Below are positions 17,259-27,144 of a stretch of DNA of 64,000 nt, piece after piece. The stretch is from Microcoleus sp. bin48.metabat.b7b8b9.023 (lineage in GTDB: Bacteria; Cyanobacteriota; Cyanobacteriia; Cyanobacteriales; Microcoleaceae). The DNA lies in assembly GCF_013299185.1 (NCBI RefSeq), contig NZ_JAAFKG010000024.1, positions 31,972 to 95,971 on the forward strand, written 5' to 3'. Positions within the stretch are counted from its first letter, which is position 1; the number at the start of each line of letters is the position of its first letter. The notes under the pieces were generated by a model that saw only the letters and a list, made by a program, of their open reading frames with translations, had not been told where the DNA came from and searched no databases. The translations under genes and the position numbers were made by a program.

Positions 17259-17456
17259 ATGAAATTTAGCAAATCTCGCAAGCGCATACAATCTGTTCGT
17301 CTGAAAAATGCTGTACTTGGAGCAATCGAAAAAAAACACCCAAATTACGATCGAACAATGGCTGAAGTTGTGCAAGAAGCTTTAGCTAAATCAATATCTC
17401 GCCCTGCAATGACACCGAATGAGTTTTGTGAGTGGCTAAACAGTGTTTCGGATTAA
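17259..17456 (+). CDS. Small hypothetical protein
   Basis: This 65-residue, basic-then-neutral protein (MKFSKSRKRIQSVRLKNAVL, then EVVQEALAKSISRPAMTPNEFCEWLNS) is predicted helical. A basic start and compact helices would fit a small DNA-binding or antitoxin-like protein, but no family is recognised and no toxin gene follows. There is no clear ribosome site before ATG 17259. It ends 82 bp before the kinase gene on the same strand. Confidence 0.4.
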   Translation: MKFSKSRKRIQSVRLKNAVLGAIEKKHPNYDRTMAEVVQEALAKSISRPAMTPNEFCEWLNSVSD

Positions 17457-17538
17457 CCCATCTTGCCTCCATTCCAACCAAAATTAGCTACAATTAAGCG
17501 ATACTGCGCCACCCAACTCGAACACTTTTCAGTTGTCT

Positions 17539-18906
17539 ATGTCCAACCCTTCCCCCCTAGCCCCAGGTTCCACCCTCGAAAAACGCTACCGCATCATCCG
17601 CGAATTGGGCCGCGGCGGCTTCGGGCGCACTTACCTCGCCGAAGATATCAACCGCTACAACGAACAATGCGTGCTCAAAGAGTTCTCTCCGGTTGTTCAA
17701 AGCCCCAAAGCAGCCGAATTGTTCGATCGCGAAGCGAGTATGCTTTACAACCTCCAACACCCGCAAATCCCCCGCTTTCGAGAACTCCTCCGCACCGATT
17801 TGGGCGGCAATCTATCTTTATTTTTAGTTCAAGACTACATCCCCGGTCAAACCTACGAAGAAATACTTATATCCCGCCAGCAGCAAGGTAAAAATTTTAC
17901 CGAGGCGGAAGTTACTCAACTCCTATTTCAGCTTTTACCAGTTTTAGAATACATCCATTCCCGCAATTTAATTCACCGCGATGTTTCCCCCGACAACATC
18001 ATTCAGCACAGTGTTGACAAACTGCCCTTTTTAATTGACTTCGGTTCTGTCAAGCAAATCGCAGCAACAGCCGTATTTCAGTTTAGGGGACAAGCTGCAA
18101 CGGCGATCGGCAAACAGGGATATTCGCCCCCAGAACAAATGCGACACGGAAAAGTTTCGGCGGCTAGCGATTTGTACGCTTTAGCTGTCACGGCTTTGGT
18201 ACTGCTAAGCGGCAAAAAGCCTCAAAAATTCTACGATATCCATAACAGAACTTGGGATTGGCGATCGCACGTCACCGTCAGTCCAAACCTGGGAACCGTG
18301 TTAGATAAGATGCTAGCAGAACCACCGGGCGATCGCTACCAATCCGCAAAAGAAGTCCGCGAAGCCCTCAAAGATCCAAAATTATCCCAAATTGGCAACA
18401 TCATCTCCCAAATGGTAACGATGAACTTTGTCGGGCGCCCCTTCAAAAACATTACTAAAACTGCTACCAACAATCAGACTCCAGTCAACCAAAACCCTCA
18501 AATTGTTAAAACTACCAATATTTTAAAATTAATTCCTTGGAAAACTGTTGCTAGTTTAAGCGTGGTTTTATTGCCGGGAGTGTTAGCTTTTGGTGCCGTC
18601 AAATCTGGTTTTACTCTACCCAAACTGCCTGAATTACCCAAGTTTCCGGAACTTCCACAATTTCCCACAAATACGTCTTTAGATGCAGAAATAGCTAGGC
18701 AAGAAAAAATTGGAAAGCGTCGCAAAAATCTCAACATTGACCCAGATATATTCTATCAAAAAGTAGATGAATTATTTTACAATAAATATCCCGAATTACA
18801 AGGTCGTACATTGACAGACAAGCCAGAAGATGCAGAAATTAGGCAGAAATGGTGTGAAGTTGCTGAGGATTTTCTGGATAATTTGGAGAAGGGAGGGCAG
18901 TTGTAA
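17539..18906 (+). CDS. Ser/Thr protein kinase with C-terminal transmembrane segment
   Basis: It is a Hanks-type kinase that phosphorylates Ser/Thr on unknown targets. Residues about 16-285 are the kinase domain: Gly-rich loop [16 protein letters not shown] lysine in CVLKEF (Lys47), catalytic HRD (146-148) in LIHRDVSPDNII, DFG in LIDFGSVKQ, and the APE equivalent in GYSPPEQM. A juxtamembrane stretch (290-330) precedes one transmembrane helix (about 338-358), then a Pro/Leu-rich stretch (KLPELPKFPELPQFP) and a short outer domain (about 390-455). I used ATG 17539 over a TTG 6 bp upstream. No operon partner; target unknown. Confidence 0.9.
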   Translation: MSNPSPLAPGSTLEKRYRIIRELGRGGFGRTYLAEDINRYNEQCVLKEFSPVVQSPKAAELFDREASMLYNLQHPQIPRFRELLRTDLGGNLSLFLVQDYIPGQTYEEILISRQQQGKNFTEAEVTQLLFQLLPVLEYIHSRNLIHRDVSPDNIIQHSVDKLPFLIDFGSVKQIAATAVFQFRGQAATAIGKQGYSPPEQMRHGKVSAASDLYALAVTALVLLSGKKPQKFYDIHNRTWDWRSHVTVSPNLGTVLDKMLAEPPGDRYQSAKEVREALKDPKLSQIGNIISQMVTMNFVGRPFKNITKTATNNQTPVNQNPQIVKTTNILKLIPWKTVASLSVVLLPGVLAFGAVKSGFTLPKLPELPKFPELPQFPTNTSLDAEIARQEKIGKRRKNLNIDPDIFYQKVDELFYNKYPELQGRTLTDKPEDAEIRQKWCEVAEDFLDNLEKGGQL

Positions 18907-19110
18907 AATTTAAGATAGAATAAGAGTTATTTAACCACAGAGGGCGCAGAGGGCGCAGAGGGGAGAAAGAAAGAGATACAAGAGAAGGAGAACGGGTGCA
19001 TCTCATTTTTGCAAATATCTTCGCCCTTTCCAAATTGAAATGCACCCAGGATAACTTTATCTGGTTTAATACAATTTGGTATAGGCAACTTACTTTTAGT
19101 TTATTTCACA

Positions 19111-19467
19111 ATGGATTGTATTCAACTTACAGGAATTCGCTGCTACGGCTACACGGGCTATCTACCGGAAGAGCAAGTTTTGGGACAGCGGTTTGAGGTG
19201 GATGTCACTCTCTGGCTAGATTTGTCGAAGGCTGGAAAAAGTGATGATATTGAACATACTCTGGATTACCGCAGTGCCATTACTCTGATTCAAGAGTTAG
19301 TCAAAAACTCCAAGTTTTTATTGATCGAACGGTTAGCAGATGCGATCGCCCAAGCGCTTTTAAAACTTCCTTTAGTTGAAAAAGTTAAAGTACAGCTTTC
19401 AAAACCGGCCGCTCCCATCCCCGACTTCGGCGGCAAAATCACTCTAGAAATAGTTAGAAGTCATTAG
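19111..19467 (+). CDS. folB: Dihydroneopterin aldolase FolB
   Basis: It cleaves 7,8-dihydroneopterin to 6-hydroxymethyl-dihydropterin and glycolaldehyde in folate synthesis. The 118 residues cover the family: DCIQLTGIRCYGYTGYLPEE, GQRFEVDVTLWLDLSKAGKSDD, TLDYRSAITLIQ, IERLADAIAQALL and the C-terminal VQLSKPAAPIPDFGGKITLEI. The conserved Glu (in LPEEQVLGQRF) and catalytic Lys in VQLSKPAAPI are present. No other folate gene is next to it. Confidence 0.93.
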   Translation: MDCIQLTGIRCYGYTGYLPEEQVLGQRFEVDVTLWLDLSKAGKSDDIEHTLDYRSAITLIQELVKNSKFLLIERLADAIAQALLKLPLVEKVKVQLSKPAAPIPDFGGKITLEIVRSH

Positions 19468-19483
19468 TGATTAGTGATTAGTC

Positions 19484-19684
19484 ATATCATGTCCGGTCAA
19501 TTACCATAACAAAAACAGTTGGTAGTGCTGACTTAAGTCCGCTCCATTTTGCCGACTTAAATCCGCACGCGCGATCGAATCTAATTGCAGTTGGTAGTGC
19601 GGACTTAAGTCCGCTCCATTTTGCCGACTTAAATCCGCACGCGCGATCGAATCTAATTGCAGTTGGCAGTGCGGACACGATATC
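19484..19684. mobile_element. MITE-like repeat, family B (rearranged copy)
   Basis: It begins ATATCATGTCCGGTCAATTA and ends CGGACACGATAT, the ends of family B. Inside are two direct copies of a block with GTAGTGCGGACTTAAGTCCG or a close variant (about 19519-19590 and 19590-19665, sharing CACGCGCGATCGAATCTAAT), showing internal tandem duplication and loss of most of the right arm. Confidence 0.7.
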
Positions 19685-19710
19685 ATTGATTATTAGTTAT
19701 TGGTTATTAG

Positions 19711-19818
19711 TATAGCCTTTCTCAAAAAGATGAGGTATGACTGACAGCTTATATAACCAGTTCAACGTATAGGGCCCAAGCCCAACAACATCCGCGAATC
19801 TTTCTGATAACCGCTATA
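19711..19818 (-). mobile_element. MITE-like repeat, family A copy 3 (reverse)
   Basis: TATAGCCTTTCTCAAAAAGA at the left and TCTTTCTGATAACCGCTATA at the right are the family A ends in reverse order. The right inverted repeat has drifted (CCGCGAATC in place of CCTCATC), as has that of copy 4. Confidence 0.75.
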
Positions 19819-19868
19819 TATCTTCTCAAATAACCAATAATCCGACTATTTTCAGCATTCATCGCCCT

Positions 19869-21158
19869 TTAATTGGAGTATTTATTTTGGCATCGATTCC
19901 AGTGTAATTGTGCTACAGTATCTTGTGGATTATGCTGCAAGCATTTTTCAAAACATCGGGAAGCAGCTTCCCATTCTTCTGTTGTGTAAAATACTAACCC
20001 TTGCTCAAACTCGGTTTTAGTAGCGAGTTTGTACTCTTGAATTTCCGGCGGTTCGGCATCGAAGACTTCAAAGACGGATACCACTTTAGATTTGCCTTTA
20101 ACTTGTACAAGATCGACTAAACGAATGCAATATTGATTAGCATCTTTTAACCCTAAAAATGTGCAATCGCTAATCAACAACGGCACGCCATACAGCTTAG
20201 TTAAAGTTTCTAGTCGGGAGGCTATATTGACAGCATCGCCGATTGTTGTCCCGTCCATACGAAATTTTCCGCCTACAGTTCCAAGCATTAACATTCCTGT
20301 ATTGATGCCGATACCAATTTTAATGTGAGGGCGATCGCGTGCTTGTCTGGTTAGATTGTATTCGGCAAGTTTTTTGAGCATAGAAATTCCCGCCTTGACG
20401 GCAGAATCCGCATGATAAACACTACCAAATAATGCCATAAGCGCATCGCCAATATATTTGTCAATTAACCCATTATTCTCAATAACAGCGGGTTCCATTA
20501 TAGAAAAATAGCTATTAATAAATTTAAAAATATCTTCTAAAGGCATGGTTTCTGAAATACTTGTAAACGATCGAATATCAGAAAACATAACTGACATCTC
20601 TTTTTTCACAGAATCACCAAGTTCAATATCGACAAGATTTTTTTTATTCAACAATTTAAGAAACTCATCCGGTACGAAGCGAGAACAAGCTGTGTTTAAA
20701 GCAATTAAATTTTGGTTTATTTTAATTAATTCTATATTTTGTTTAACTATATTTTTTGCTTGTATATAACTTTTTGTAGCTTCTGTTATCGTCAAAAATA
20801 AATCTTCAGCTTGCCAGGGCTTAGCTATATATCGATAGAGTTTTGCCGTATTAATGGCATTGGTGACTCCCTCGATACTCGCTTGCCCCGTCAGCATGAT
20901 TGTAATTGTTGAAGGAGACTTATTGTGAATTTCTTTTAAGACTTCATCTCCTTTCATTATGGGCATCATGTAGTCGGCAATTACGACAGCAATTTCATGA
21001 CCATCTTCTAATAAATCATCGACAATTTGCAGCGCTTCATACCCGTCATGCGCTGTTTCTATTTCATATTGATTTTCTAGGGTTTCTGATAGTTCTTTTC
21101 TGAGGCTATCAAGAATCATTTGTTCATCATCGACACACAGAATGACTGGTTTTTTCAT
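19869..21158 (-). CDS. Response-regulator / class III adenylate cyclase
   Basis: It is expected to make cAMP from ATP under control of a phosphorylated receiver domain. Residues 3-120 are a receiver (acidic pair DD at 10-11, phospho-acceptor Asp62 in VIADYMMP, Lys113 in IAKPW). A coiled link (130-160) leads to a cyclase domain (about 185-370). Metal ligands Asp194 (FSDIRSF) and Asp238 (IGDALMALFG), the adenine pair Lys234/Asp308, and the Asn311/Arg315 pair in DAVNIASRLE are all present, so it should be active and adenylate-specific. A C-terminal TPR-like helix pair follows (about 385-425). It is the last gene of a four-gene operon, 22 bp after the single-receiver gene. Confidence 0.92.
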   Translation of the reverse strand: MKKPVILCVDDEQMILDSLRKELSETLENQYEIETAHDGYEALQIVDDLLEDGHEIAVVIADYMMPIMKGDEVLKEIHNKSPSTITIMLTGQASIEGVTNAINTAKLYRYIAKPWQAEDLFLTITEATKSYIQAKNIVKQNIELIKINQNLIALNTACSRFVPDEFLKLLNKKNLVDIELGDSVKKEMSVMFSDIRSFTSISETMPLEDIFKFINSYFSIMEPAVIENNGLIDKYIGDALMALFGSVYHADSAVKAGISMLKKLAEYNLTRQARDRPHIKIGIGINTGMLMLGTVGGKFRMDGTTIGDAVNIASRLETLTKLYGVPLLISDCTFLGLKDANQYCIRLVDLVQVKGKSKVVSVFEVFDAEPPEIQEYKLATKTEFEQGLVFYTTEEWEAASRCFEKCLQHNPQDTVAQLHWNRCQNKYSN

Positions 21159-21180
21159 ATTGCTCTAAAGTGGGATTAAT

Positions 21181-21576
21181 TTATAATTTTTCAATTCCCG
21201 ACTTGATGGAGTTAATCAGTTCTTGCTTTGTCCAAGGTTTGGGGATAAAATGATGAAGGTCTGCTTCTTTTTGGGCTCGTTCGATCGCTGCATCATCTGC
21301 CTGTCCAGTTAATAAAATTTTCACCGTTCCTGGAAACCTTTTCTGCACTTGAACGAGTAATTCATCGCCTTTCATTCCCGGCATTAACCAATCAGAAACA
21401 ATAATTACGACTTGAGTTCCTTCTTCATAAAGTTCATCTAGAACTTCTAGTGCTTCTTCTGCATTTTCGGCAGTTTCATATACATATTGGTCATCAAATT
21501 CTTCTTGAATTTGTCGCAGTACGCTGTTTAAAATAACAACTTCATCATCAACACACAAAATTGCAAGCTTAGGCAT
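21181..21576 (-). CDS. Single-domain response regulator
   Basis: This 131-residue stand-alone receiver has ILCVDDE at the N terminus, phospho-acceptor Asp62 (IIVSDWLMPGMKGDE), Thr in KILLTGQAD and Lys in HHFIPKPW. There is no output domain, so it probably shuttles phosphate between kinases (CheY/Spo0F-like). The ATG at 21576 has the ribosome site AGGAGA 7 bp upstream; 9 codons of open frame before it are not needed. Third gene of the operon. Confidence 0.93.
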   Translation of the reverse strand: MPKLAILCVDDEVVILNSVLRQIQEEFDDQYVYETAENAEEALEVLDELYEEGTQVVIIVSDWLMPGMKGDELLVQVQKRFPGTVKILLTGQADDAAIERAQKEADLHHFIPKPWTKQELINSIKSGIEKL

Positions 21577-21620
21577 AATTATTTCTCCTGAAATTACAAA
21601 CAATTTAACATCAAACTACT

Positions 21621-23519
21621 CTAGATACCTGCTGGTAATGTCACAATAAAAGTAGTTTTACCAGGCAGCGATATAAAATGAATTGTCCCTCCATGTTTTT
21701 CAATAATTTTTTTCACGATGTCCAGCCCTAAACCGCTGCCCTCCCCTGGAGGTTTAGTGGTAAAAAATGGCTGAAAGATTTTATCTTGAATCTCTTCTGG
21801 TATACCACTGCCGCTATCAGTAATACTGACTTCGACGTTACCATTCGAGCGAGCGGCATCAACTCTGAGTATTCCCCGATAGTTCATCGCTTGCAAAGCA
21901 TTGTGAATTAAGTTTGTCCACACTTGATTGAGTTCATCGAAATAGCATTCGATCTGGGGCAAATCTTCATAATTTTTGATTAACTCTACTCCATGTTTGA
22001 TTTGATTTTGATAAAGCGTCAGAACCGCTTCTAATCCTTCGATAATATTGACTTTAATTTTTTGCTCGTTGAGATTTTGTCTGGCATAGGTTTTGAGTGC
22101 AAATACAACTTTTGCAGCCCTTTCAGAGGCAGTATTGATATCTCGAGTGCTTTCTTGCAATCGCACAAAAGAGCGGACTGTTTTGAGAAATATTTCGCTG
22201 CTGGGCTCTTGAAATAAATTGAACAGAGGCTCTATGTTTTCGTAAATTTTAAGATCGAGAAGCAGATTGGCAAGAGTATCGGCATTACTGAGATTTTGGG
22301 TTTCTAGTTGGGCGACGATTGCTTTTCTGAGTTGTCGTCTTTCCCTTCCAGAAATCAATGCAGGATTTACCATCGAGCGCGCTAATAATTCCTTAAATTG
22401 TAATTCTTTTTCGGGTGTCAACTGTCGAAACCATGTCGGTAATGCAGCCAAATTTTCCGAGAAGTAATCGCCAATATATTTAACAGAGGATTGAATCGCA
22501 CCCAAAGGTGTATTGATTTCGTGGGCAACTCCCGCAATCAGTTGACCTAATGCTGCCATTTTTTCAGAATGAATCAATTCCTGCTGAGCTGATTCTAGCT
22601 GTTTTAAAGTATTGGCAAGTTCTTCGTTTTTTTGCTGTAGCTGTTGCGTTCTTTCGGAAACTTGAGATTCTAAATTACGATTGTAATTCTCTCTGAGTTT
22701 TTCGGCTTGTTTCCTTTCTGTAATATCGGAAAAAGTGGCAATCGCATAACAAATTTTTCCAGTTTCATCGCGAATTGGTGTCGAAGAAATCTCTAAAGGA
22801 ATTATCCGTTTTTCTTGATGAATTTCTAGATCGTCAGTTCGCACTACTTCTCCTGACAAAGAACGCGCGATCGGCAAGTCTGGCGATCGGCACAAATCTT
22901 GGTACTCGCTTTGATACAAAGCATAAATATGGGGTAAATTTTCGATATTCGAGATTGTCCCTTCTGCGATTGCAAACAATTCCTTATATTTTTGATTGGC
23001 GTAGGTTAGTTGTCCCAGAGCGTTATGAACCGATACACCAATTGGCATAGCTTCTAAAAAATGTCTCAATCGCTGTTCATTTTCTATTAATCGTTTATTC
23101 TGTTCGGCTAGCTTTCTTTCCTGCACGTAACTTTTGATTGCTTCTTTTACTGTCAATTTTAAATCGACTTTGTGCCAAGGCTTGGAAATATATCGATAGA
23201 GTTTTGCGGAGTTAATCGCATTCACGATTCCTTCAACTGTTGCCTCGCCTGTCAACATAATTTTTAGAGTTTGTGGGAGTTTTTCGTGAACGTATCGCAG
23301 GACTTCATCTCCTTTGATATCTGGCATGATATAGTCAGATATCACCAGCGCAATTTCACTACCATCTTTGATTAACTCATCCACCAATTCTAATGCTTCC
23401 ACACCTCCCAGTGCTGTTTCGATTTCGCATTCATTCTCTAAAGATTCTGATATTTCTCGGATGAGGCTATCCAGAACAAATTGCTCGTCATCAATACAAA
23501 TCACAATAAGTTTACTCAT
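21621..23519 (-). CDS. Receiver-PAS-histidine kinase (hybrid sensor)
   Basis: The 632 residues hold an N-terminal receiver (ICIDDE; Asp62 in VISDYIMPDIKGDE; Lys in YISKPW), a PAS domain (about 150-270, LRHFLEAMPIGVSVHN to ATFSDITERKQ), a coiled coil (275-318), a HisKA segment with His333 in GVAHEINTPLGAI, and a HATPase_c domain with N box (LNQVWTNLIHNALQAM), G1 (DSGSGIP) and G2 (GEGSGLGLDIV). It has no membrane segment. The kinase half is a clear paralogue of the upstream gene (23525-25930), sharing the RQLTPE...QF/LQ-ELL-RS block. Its receiver may accept phosphate from that neighbour. Starts 5 bp after it, so co-translated. Confidence 0.93.
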   Translation of the reverse strand: MSKLIVICIDDEQFVLDSLIREISESLENECEIETALGGVEALELVDELIKDGSEIALVISDYIMPDIKGDEVLRYVHEKLPQTLKIMLTGEATVEGIVNAINSAKLYRYISKPWHKVDLKLTVKEAIKSYVQERKLAEQNKRLIENEQRLRHFLEAMPIGVSVHNALGQLTYANQKYKELFAIAEGTISNIENLPHIYALYQSEYQDLCRSPDLPIARSLSGEVVRTDDLEIHQEKRIIPLEISSTPIRDETGKICYAIATFSDITERKQAEKLRENYNRNLESQVSERTQQLQQKNEELANTLKQLESAQQELIHSEKMAALGQLIAGVAHEINTPLGAIQSSVKYIGDYFSENLAALPTWFRQLTPEKELQFKELLARSMVNPALISGRERRQLRKAIVAQLETQNLSNADTLANLLLDLKIYENIEPLFNLFQEPSSEIFLKTVRSFVRLQESTRDINTASERAAKVVFALKTYARQNLNEQKIKVNIIEGLEAVLTLYQNQIKHGVELIKNYEDLPQIECYFDELNQVWTNLIHNALQAMNYRGILRVDAARSNGNVEVSITDSGSGIPEEIQDKIFQPFFTTKPPGEGSGLGLDIVKKIIEKHGGTIHFISLPGKTTFIVTLPAGI

Positions 23520-23524
23520 TTTTT

Positions 23525-25930
23525 TTAACGCTCTATTGGTAGGATAACTGTAAATGTGGTTTGACCTGGACGAGATTGAAAAGTAATCTGTCCCCGATGT
23601 TTTTCAACGATTTTGCGAACGATATCCAGTCCCAATCCACTTCCTTCGCCTGGGGGTTTAGTGGTAAAGAAAGGTTGGAATATTTTTGAGTGGATTTCTG
23701 GGGGAATCCCGGTGCCACTGTCGGCAATGCTAATTTGGATATTTTCGTCATTGTGAATTGCGTTAACGGTGAGAAATCCTTTGTTATTCATCGCTTGTAG
23801 GGCGTTATGAATCAAATTCGTCCACACTTGGTTAAGTTCGTCAAAATAACACTGAATGGGTGGGATATGTTCGTAGTTTTTAGTTAATTCTATACCCTGT
23901 CTGATCTGACTTTGATAGAGGGTCAAAACTGCATCTATGCCGTCGAGGATGTTGGCTTCGATTGTTTCACCGCTAGAGTCGTGTCGGGCGTAGGTTTTGA
24001 GGGCAAACACGGCTTTGGCGGCACGATCGCTGGCGATGTTAATATCTCGGGTGCTGGCCTGCAAGCGTACAAAGGCCCGTACAGTTTTGAGGAATTCGTC
24101 GCTGTCGCTTTGTCGTAGAAGCGAGAATAAAGGTTCGAGGCGATCGTGAACTCCTAAGTCGAGGAGGATATTGGCTAATCCTTCTGATTTCTCAATGTTT
24201 TGGGCGGCGAGTTGGCTAGTAATTGTTTTTCTGAGTTGTCGGCGTTCGCGACCGGATACGATCGTGGTGTTGGCAATGGATCGTTGCAACAATTCCAAAA
24301 ATTGTGTTTCTCGTTCTGGGGTAAGTTCGCGAAATAATGTGGGAAATTGGCTGAGGTTTTCGTTGAGAAAGTCGGTAATATAACTCACAGAAGAGCGAAT
24401 TGCTCCTAACGGCGTGTTAATTTCGTGAGCAACTCCTGCTACGAGTTGACCTAATGCTGCCATTTTTTCCGATTGCACTAATTCATCTTGAGTCAGTTGG
24501 AGTTCGGTTAAGGTTTGGGATAGTTTGGCTGTGCGTTCGGCAACTTGTTCCTCTAATGTTCGATTGTAATCTTCGCGCAATTTTTCAGCTTGTTTGCGTT
24601 CGGTGATATCCTGGAAAGCTGCGATCGCATAACTTAGGTTTCCATCGGCATCGTAAATCGGCGTTCCTGCGCTTTCAATGGGAATAATTTTGTCTGGATG
24701 ATGAATTTCCATATCCTCGCCACGCACGCTTTTTCCTTGCAACGCATTTAACAGGGGATCTGATTCTTGAGGATAAATGCGATCGCTACCAGCTTGGTAA
24801 ATTTTGTATTGAATCTGAATTTGTTCGGCAACGGATGCTACCACACCTTGACCGAGAAGATGCTGTCCAGTTTGATTGGTGTAGTACGGATTTCCGTGAC
24901 TGTCGGTGACAAAAACACCAATGGGCATGGCATCGAGGAATTGCGATAGGCGGCCTTCGCTTTCAGATAATGCTGAATTTAAGGCTTTCATCTCGGCATT
25001 CTTCTGTTTGAGTGTTTCTTCATTTTGGCGCAATGCGGCGGTGGCGCGATCGATCGCCAATTGCAACCGTGCCGGTTCGCTAGCTAAAATGAAGACAGCG
25101 ATGCTTCCCACAAGTGCGATCGCCATACCTCCTCCCCTCAACCAAATAGTAACTGGTGAATGGTCATCCCATCCAGTTTTAGGAACGGCTGCTAACTGCC
25201 AAGAACCGTTCGGTAACGTGACGGAAAGAAAAACGGGTTTTTCCTGAAAAATTGCCCCATTCCCGAAAAAAACCTCACCTTTTTCCCCCAATCCATCTTT
25301 GCCACGCAGTACATATTTTAAGTTAGAGGATTCTTGTAACAATCCGGCTTCTTCATAGATAGTTTCGGGATTGACCAAAATACTCGCGAGTCCCCAATAT
25401 TCAGATTTTCCCTCTATTGATTTGACAAAAATAGGCGATCGGTTAATAAATGCAATACCGCCTTGTACGAGTTTAACCGGGCCGGCAACAACCGATTTTT
25501 TGGAGGCAATAGTTCGATCGACAGCTTCTTTTTGGGTCGGCGTTGCTGCTAAGTTCAACCCAAAAGCTTTTTCGTTGCCTTCAACGGGATAAATATGACT
25601 GATCGCCGATTTTTTGGCTAGGTTCATACTCCGAATCCCTCGATACCTCTCCAACAGAGGAGAACCAATAGCTGTAAATTCATCTTGGGTGAGTTCGGGA
25701 CGGGTTGAAGCATGAATGACTAAAGCTTCTACGAGAAGAAGTCTGGTGTTAATTGCCGCTTCCAAACGGGCTCGCACGGTACTCAGTTGATTGAGAGTAT
25801 CTGCCTGTTGTTGTTCCTGAAATCGTTGAGTTTCGGAGCGATCGAGAATCATGGTAGCCGCCAGAATTGATAAGGCTGCGCTCGCAGCAGTTACAAAGGC
25901 TTTACCAGTATGTTTTTGAATTTTTCTCAT
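23525..25930 (-). CDS. CHASE-PAS histidine kinase (membrane sensor)
   Basis: It is a membrane-bound sensor kinase. A first transmembrane helix (about 12-30), an extracytoplasmic CHASE domain (about 60-255, with RYRGIRSMNLAKK, FGLNLAATPTQKEAVDRTIA and GGIAFINRSPIFV) and a second helix (about 262-284) are followed by a PAS domain (about 328-447), HisKA with the phospho-histidine in AALGQLVAGVAHEINTPLG (residue 502) and HATPase_c (N box NLIHNALQAM, GSGLGLDIV). No receiver of its own; the next three gene products all have one. I chose ATG 25930; a TTG at 25954 would add 8 residues. First gene of the four-gene operon. Confidence 0.92.
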   Translation of the reverse strand: MRKIQKHTGKAFVTAASAALSILAATMILDRSETQRFQEQQQADTLNQLSTVRARLEAAINTRLLLVEALVIHASTRPELTQDEFTAIGSPLLERYRGIRSMNLAKKSAISHIYPVEGNEKAFGLNLAATPTQKEAVDRTIASKKSVVAGPVKLVQGGIAFINRSPIFVKSIEGKSEYWGLASILVNPETIYEEAGLLQESSNLKYVLRGKDGLGEKGEVFFGNGAIFQEKPVFLSVTLPNGSWQLAAVPKTGWDDHSPVTIWLRGGGMAIALVGSIAVFILASEPARLQLAIDRATAALRQNEETLKQKNAEMKALNSALSESEGRLSQFLDAMPIGVFVTDSHGNPYYTNQTGQHLLGQGVVASVAEQIQIQYKIYQAGSDRIYPQESDPLLNALQGKSVRGEDMEIHHPDKIIPIESAGTPIYDADGNLSYAIAAFQDITERKQAEKLREDYNRTLEEQVAERTAKLSQTLTELQLTQDELVQSEKMAALGQLVAGVAHEINTPLGAIRSSVSYITDFLNENLSQFPTLFRELTPERETQFLELLQRSIANTTIVSGRERRQLRKTITSQLAAQNIEKSEGLANILLDLGVHDRLEPLFSLLRQSDSDEFLKTVRAFVRLQASTRDINIASDRAAKAVFALKTYARHDSSGETIEANILDGIDAVLTLYQSQIRQGIELTKNYEHIPPIQCYFDELNQVWTNLIHNALQAMNNKGFLTVNAIHNDENIQISIADSGTGIPPEIHSKIFQPFFTTKPPGEGSGLGLDIVRKIVEKHRGQITFQSRPGQTTFTVILPIER

Positions 25931-25954
25931 ACTAGATTGTCCGATAGGACTCAA

Positions 25955-26714
25955 TATAAGTTAAAAAAATGGTACGATAGCCCCAATGAATTCGGTAGGT
26001 TACAATCGGGAATTGCTAATTTTTAAGATACCCGAACTTAAGTAACACAAAAACTCCTTACAAGTAGCAAAGTTTCCAAAATTCAGCTCGCTAGTGCACC
26101 CTTTCCCGATCGCGATATTTAAAATAAGCTACAATTATGAGCAATAGTCCGGACAGTTTTTAGTTGTAGTCTGAAACCCTTGATTTTCCGTCGGCCACTC
26201 GATTACCGACTTCCCTTGAAACTTTGATGCTCTTCTTGGCGATCGAATACTGTCCGAAGGAGTGCATCTGGTTTTTCAAGAGGGCGAAGCATGACCGCAT
26301 ATAAGTTATTAGTTATCATCTCATATTGATTTCGGTCATGCTTCGCCCCTACAAACATATTTGCCTTGCACAAGCCGCTGCACCCGTCCGAAGTATTGGT
26401 TAGAAAAATTATCTGTATTGCTGTATTCTACAGCGAGTTTATTGAGAATTGGCAGCGATTAGGATTTTTACCAACTGCTCTGGGAGCTTTGGTTTGAAGT
26501 TGTTGGAAGTGGTATTACACGATACTTTTCAGACATTTTATAGTGTTGCGACATCTGAAAACATTTCAACCTTATCTCTATTAGCCGATCGCCCTTGATA
26601 GTCTTTTACTTCTAATTTATTGGGTTGAGGGTTGGGGATATTTGAGCTAAAACACCGAAATTCCCCAATTTGGTCAACCCTCCACCTTAATTTTGACAGC
26701 TTAATGACTGCCGA
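25955..26714. other. Gene-poor 760-bp gap with one long hairpin element
   Basis: No reading frame with protein-like character is visible. The only clear structure is an inverted repeat, GGGCGAAGCATGACCG (26282-26297) with CGGTCATGCTTCGCCC (26333-26348), 16-bp perfect stem and a 35-nt loop. The first part should hold the promoter of the signalling operon on the minus strand. Confidence 0.5.
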
Positions 26715-27026
26715 TTACCATTTCAGCAAATTAAACTCTTCCATGTCTACGGTATTGCGGTTGCGGTAAATCGCCAAGACGATCGCCAAACCAACAGCAG
26801 CCTCAGCAGCCGCAACGGTGACTACAAAAACAGTAAATACTTGACCTTTAATCTGTACGGGGTCAAGATAGTTAGAAAAACCCATCAGATTGAGATTGAC
26901 TGCATTCAGCATCAACTCGATCGACATCAACACGCGCACGGCATTTCGGCTGGTAATTAAACCGTAAATGCCAATGCAGAAAAGTGCAGCAGCTAATAGC
27001 AGGAAATACTGGAGTTGCAGTTGCAT
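26715..27026 (-). CDS. ndhE: NDH-1 subunit K-type NdhE
   Basis: A membrane subunit (NuoK/ND4L homologue) of the photosynthetic NDH-1 complex in the thylakoid membrane; it contributes to the proton path. The 103 residues have three transmembrane helices (about 5-23, 28-48, 62-85), with the buried glutamates in [14 protein letters not shown] and [16 protein letters not shown]. Last gene of the cluster ndhA-ndhI-ndhG-ndhE, 118 bp after ndhG. Confidence 0.96.
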   Translation of the reverse strand: MQLQLQYFLLLAAALFCIGIYGLITSRNAVRVLMSIELMLNAVNLNLMGFSNYLDPVQIKGQVFTVFVVTVAAAEAAVGLAIVLAIYRNRNTVDMEEFNLLKW

Positions 27027-27144
27027 AATTTTTGGGAATTGCTCTCAGTCTAAATTACTACAAAACAGGCAGATACAGAGGCTGCGAACAGAAACCAGGT
27101 TTCTCGCCTGACGAACACATAGGTGGGCAGTGCACACCCTACAA

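Noticed and set aside
17463..17891. 142-codon Pro/Arg-rich frame
   Set aside because: Overlaps the Ser/Thr kinase start in another frame; the composition is that of a frame-shadow.
26282..26348. Intrinsic terminator or small RNA gene
   Set aside because: The 16-bp stem has a 35-nt loop and no T-run, and no gene ends nearby; kept only as a hairpin element in the gap entry.
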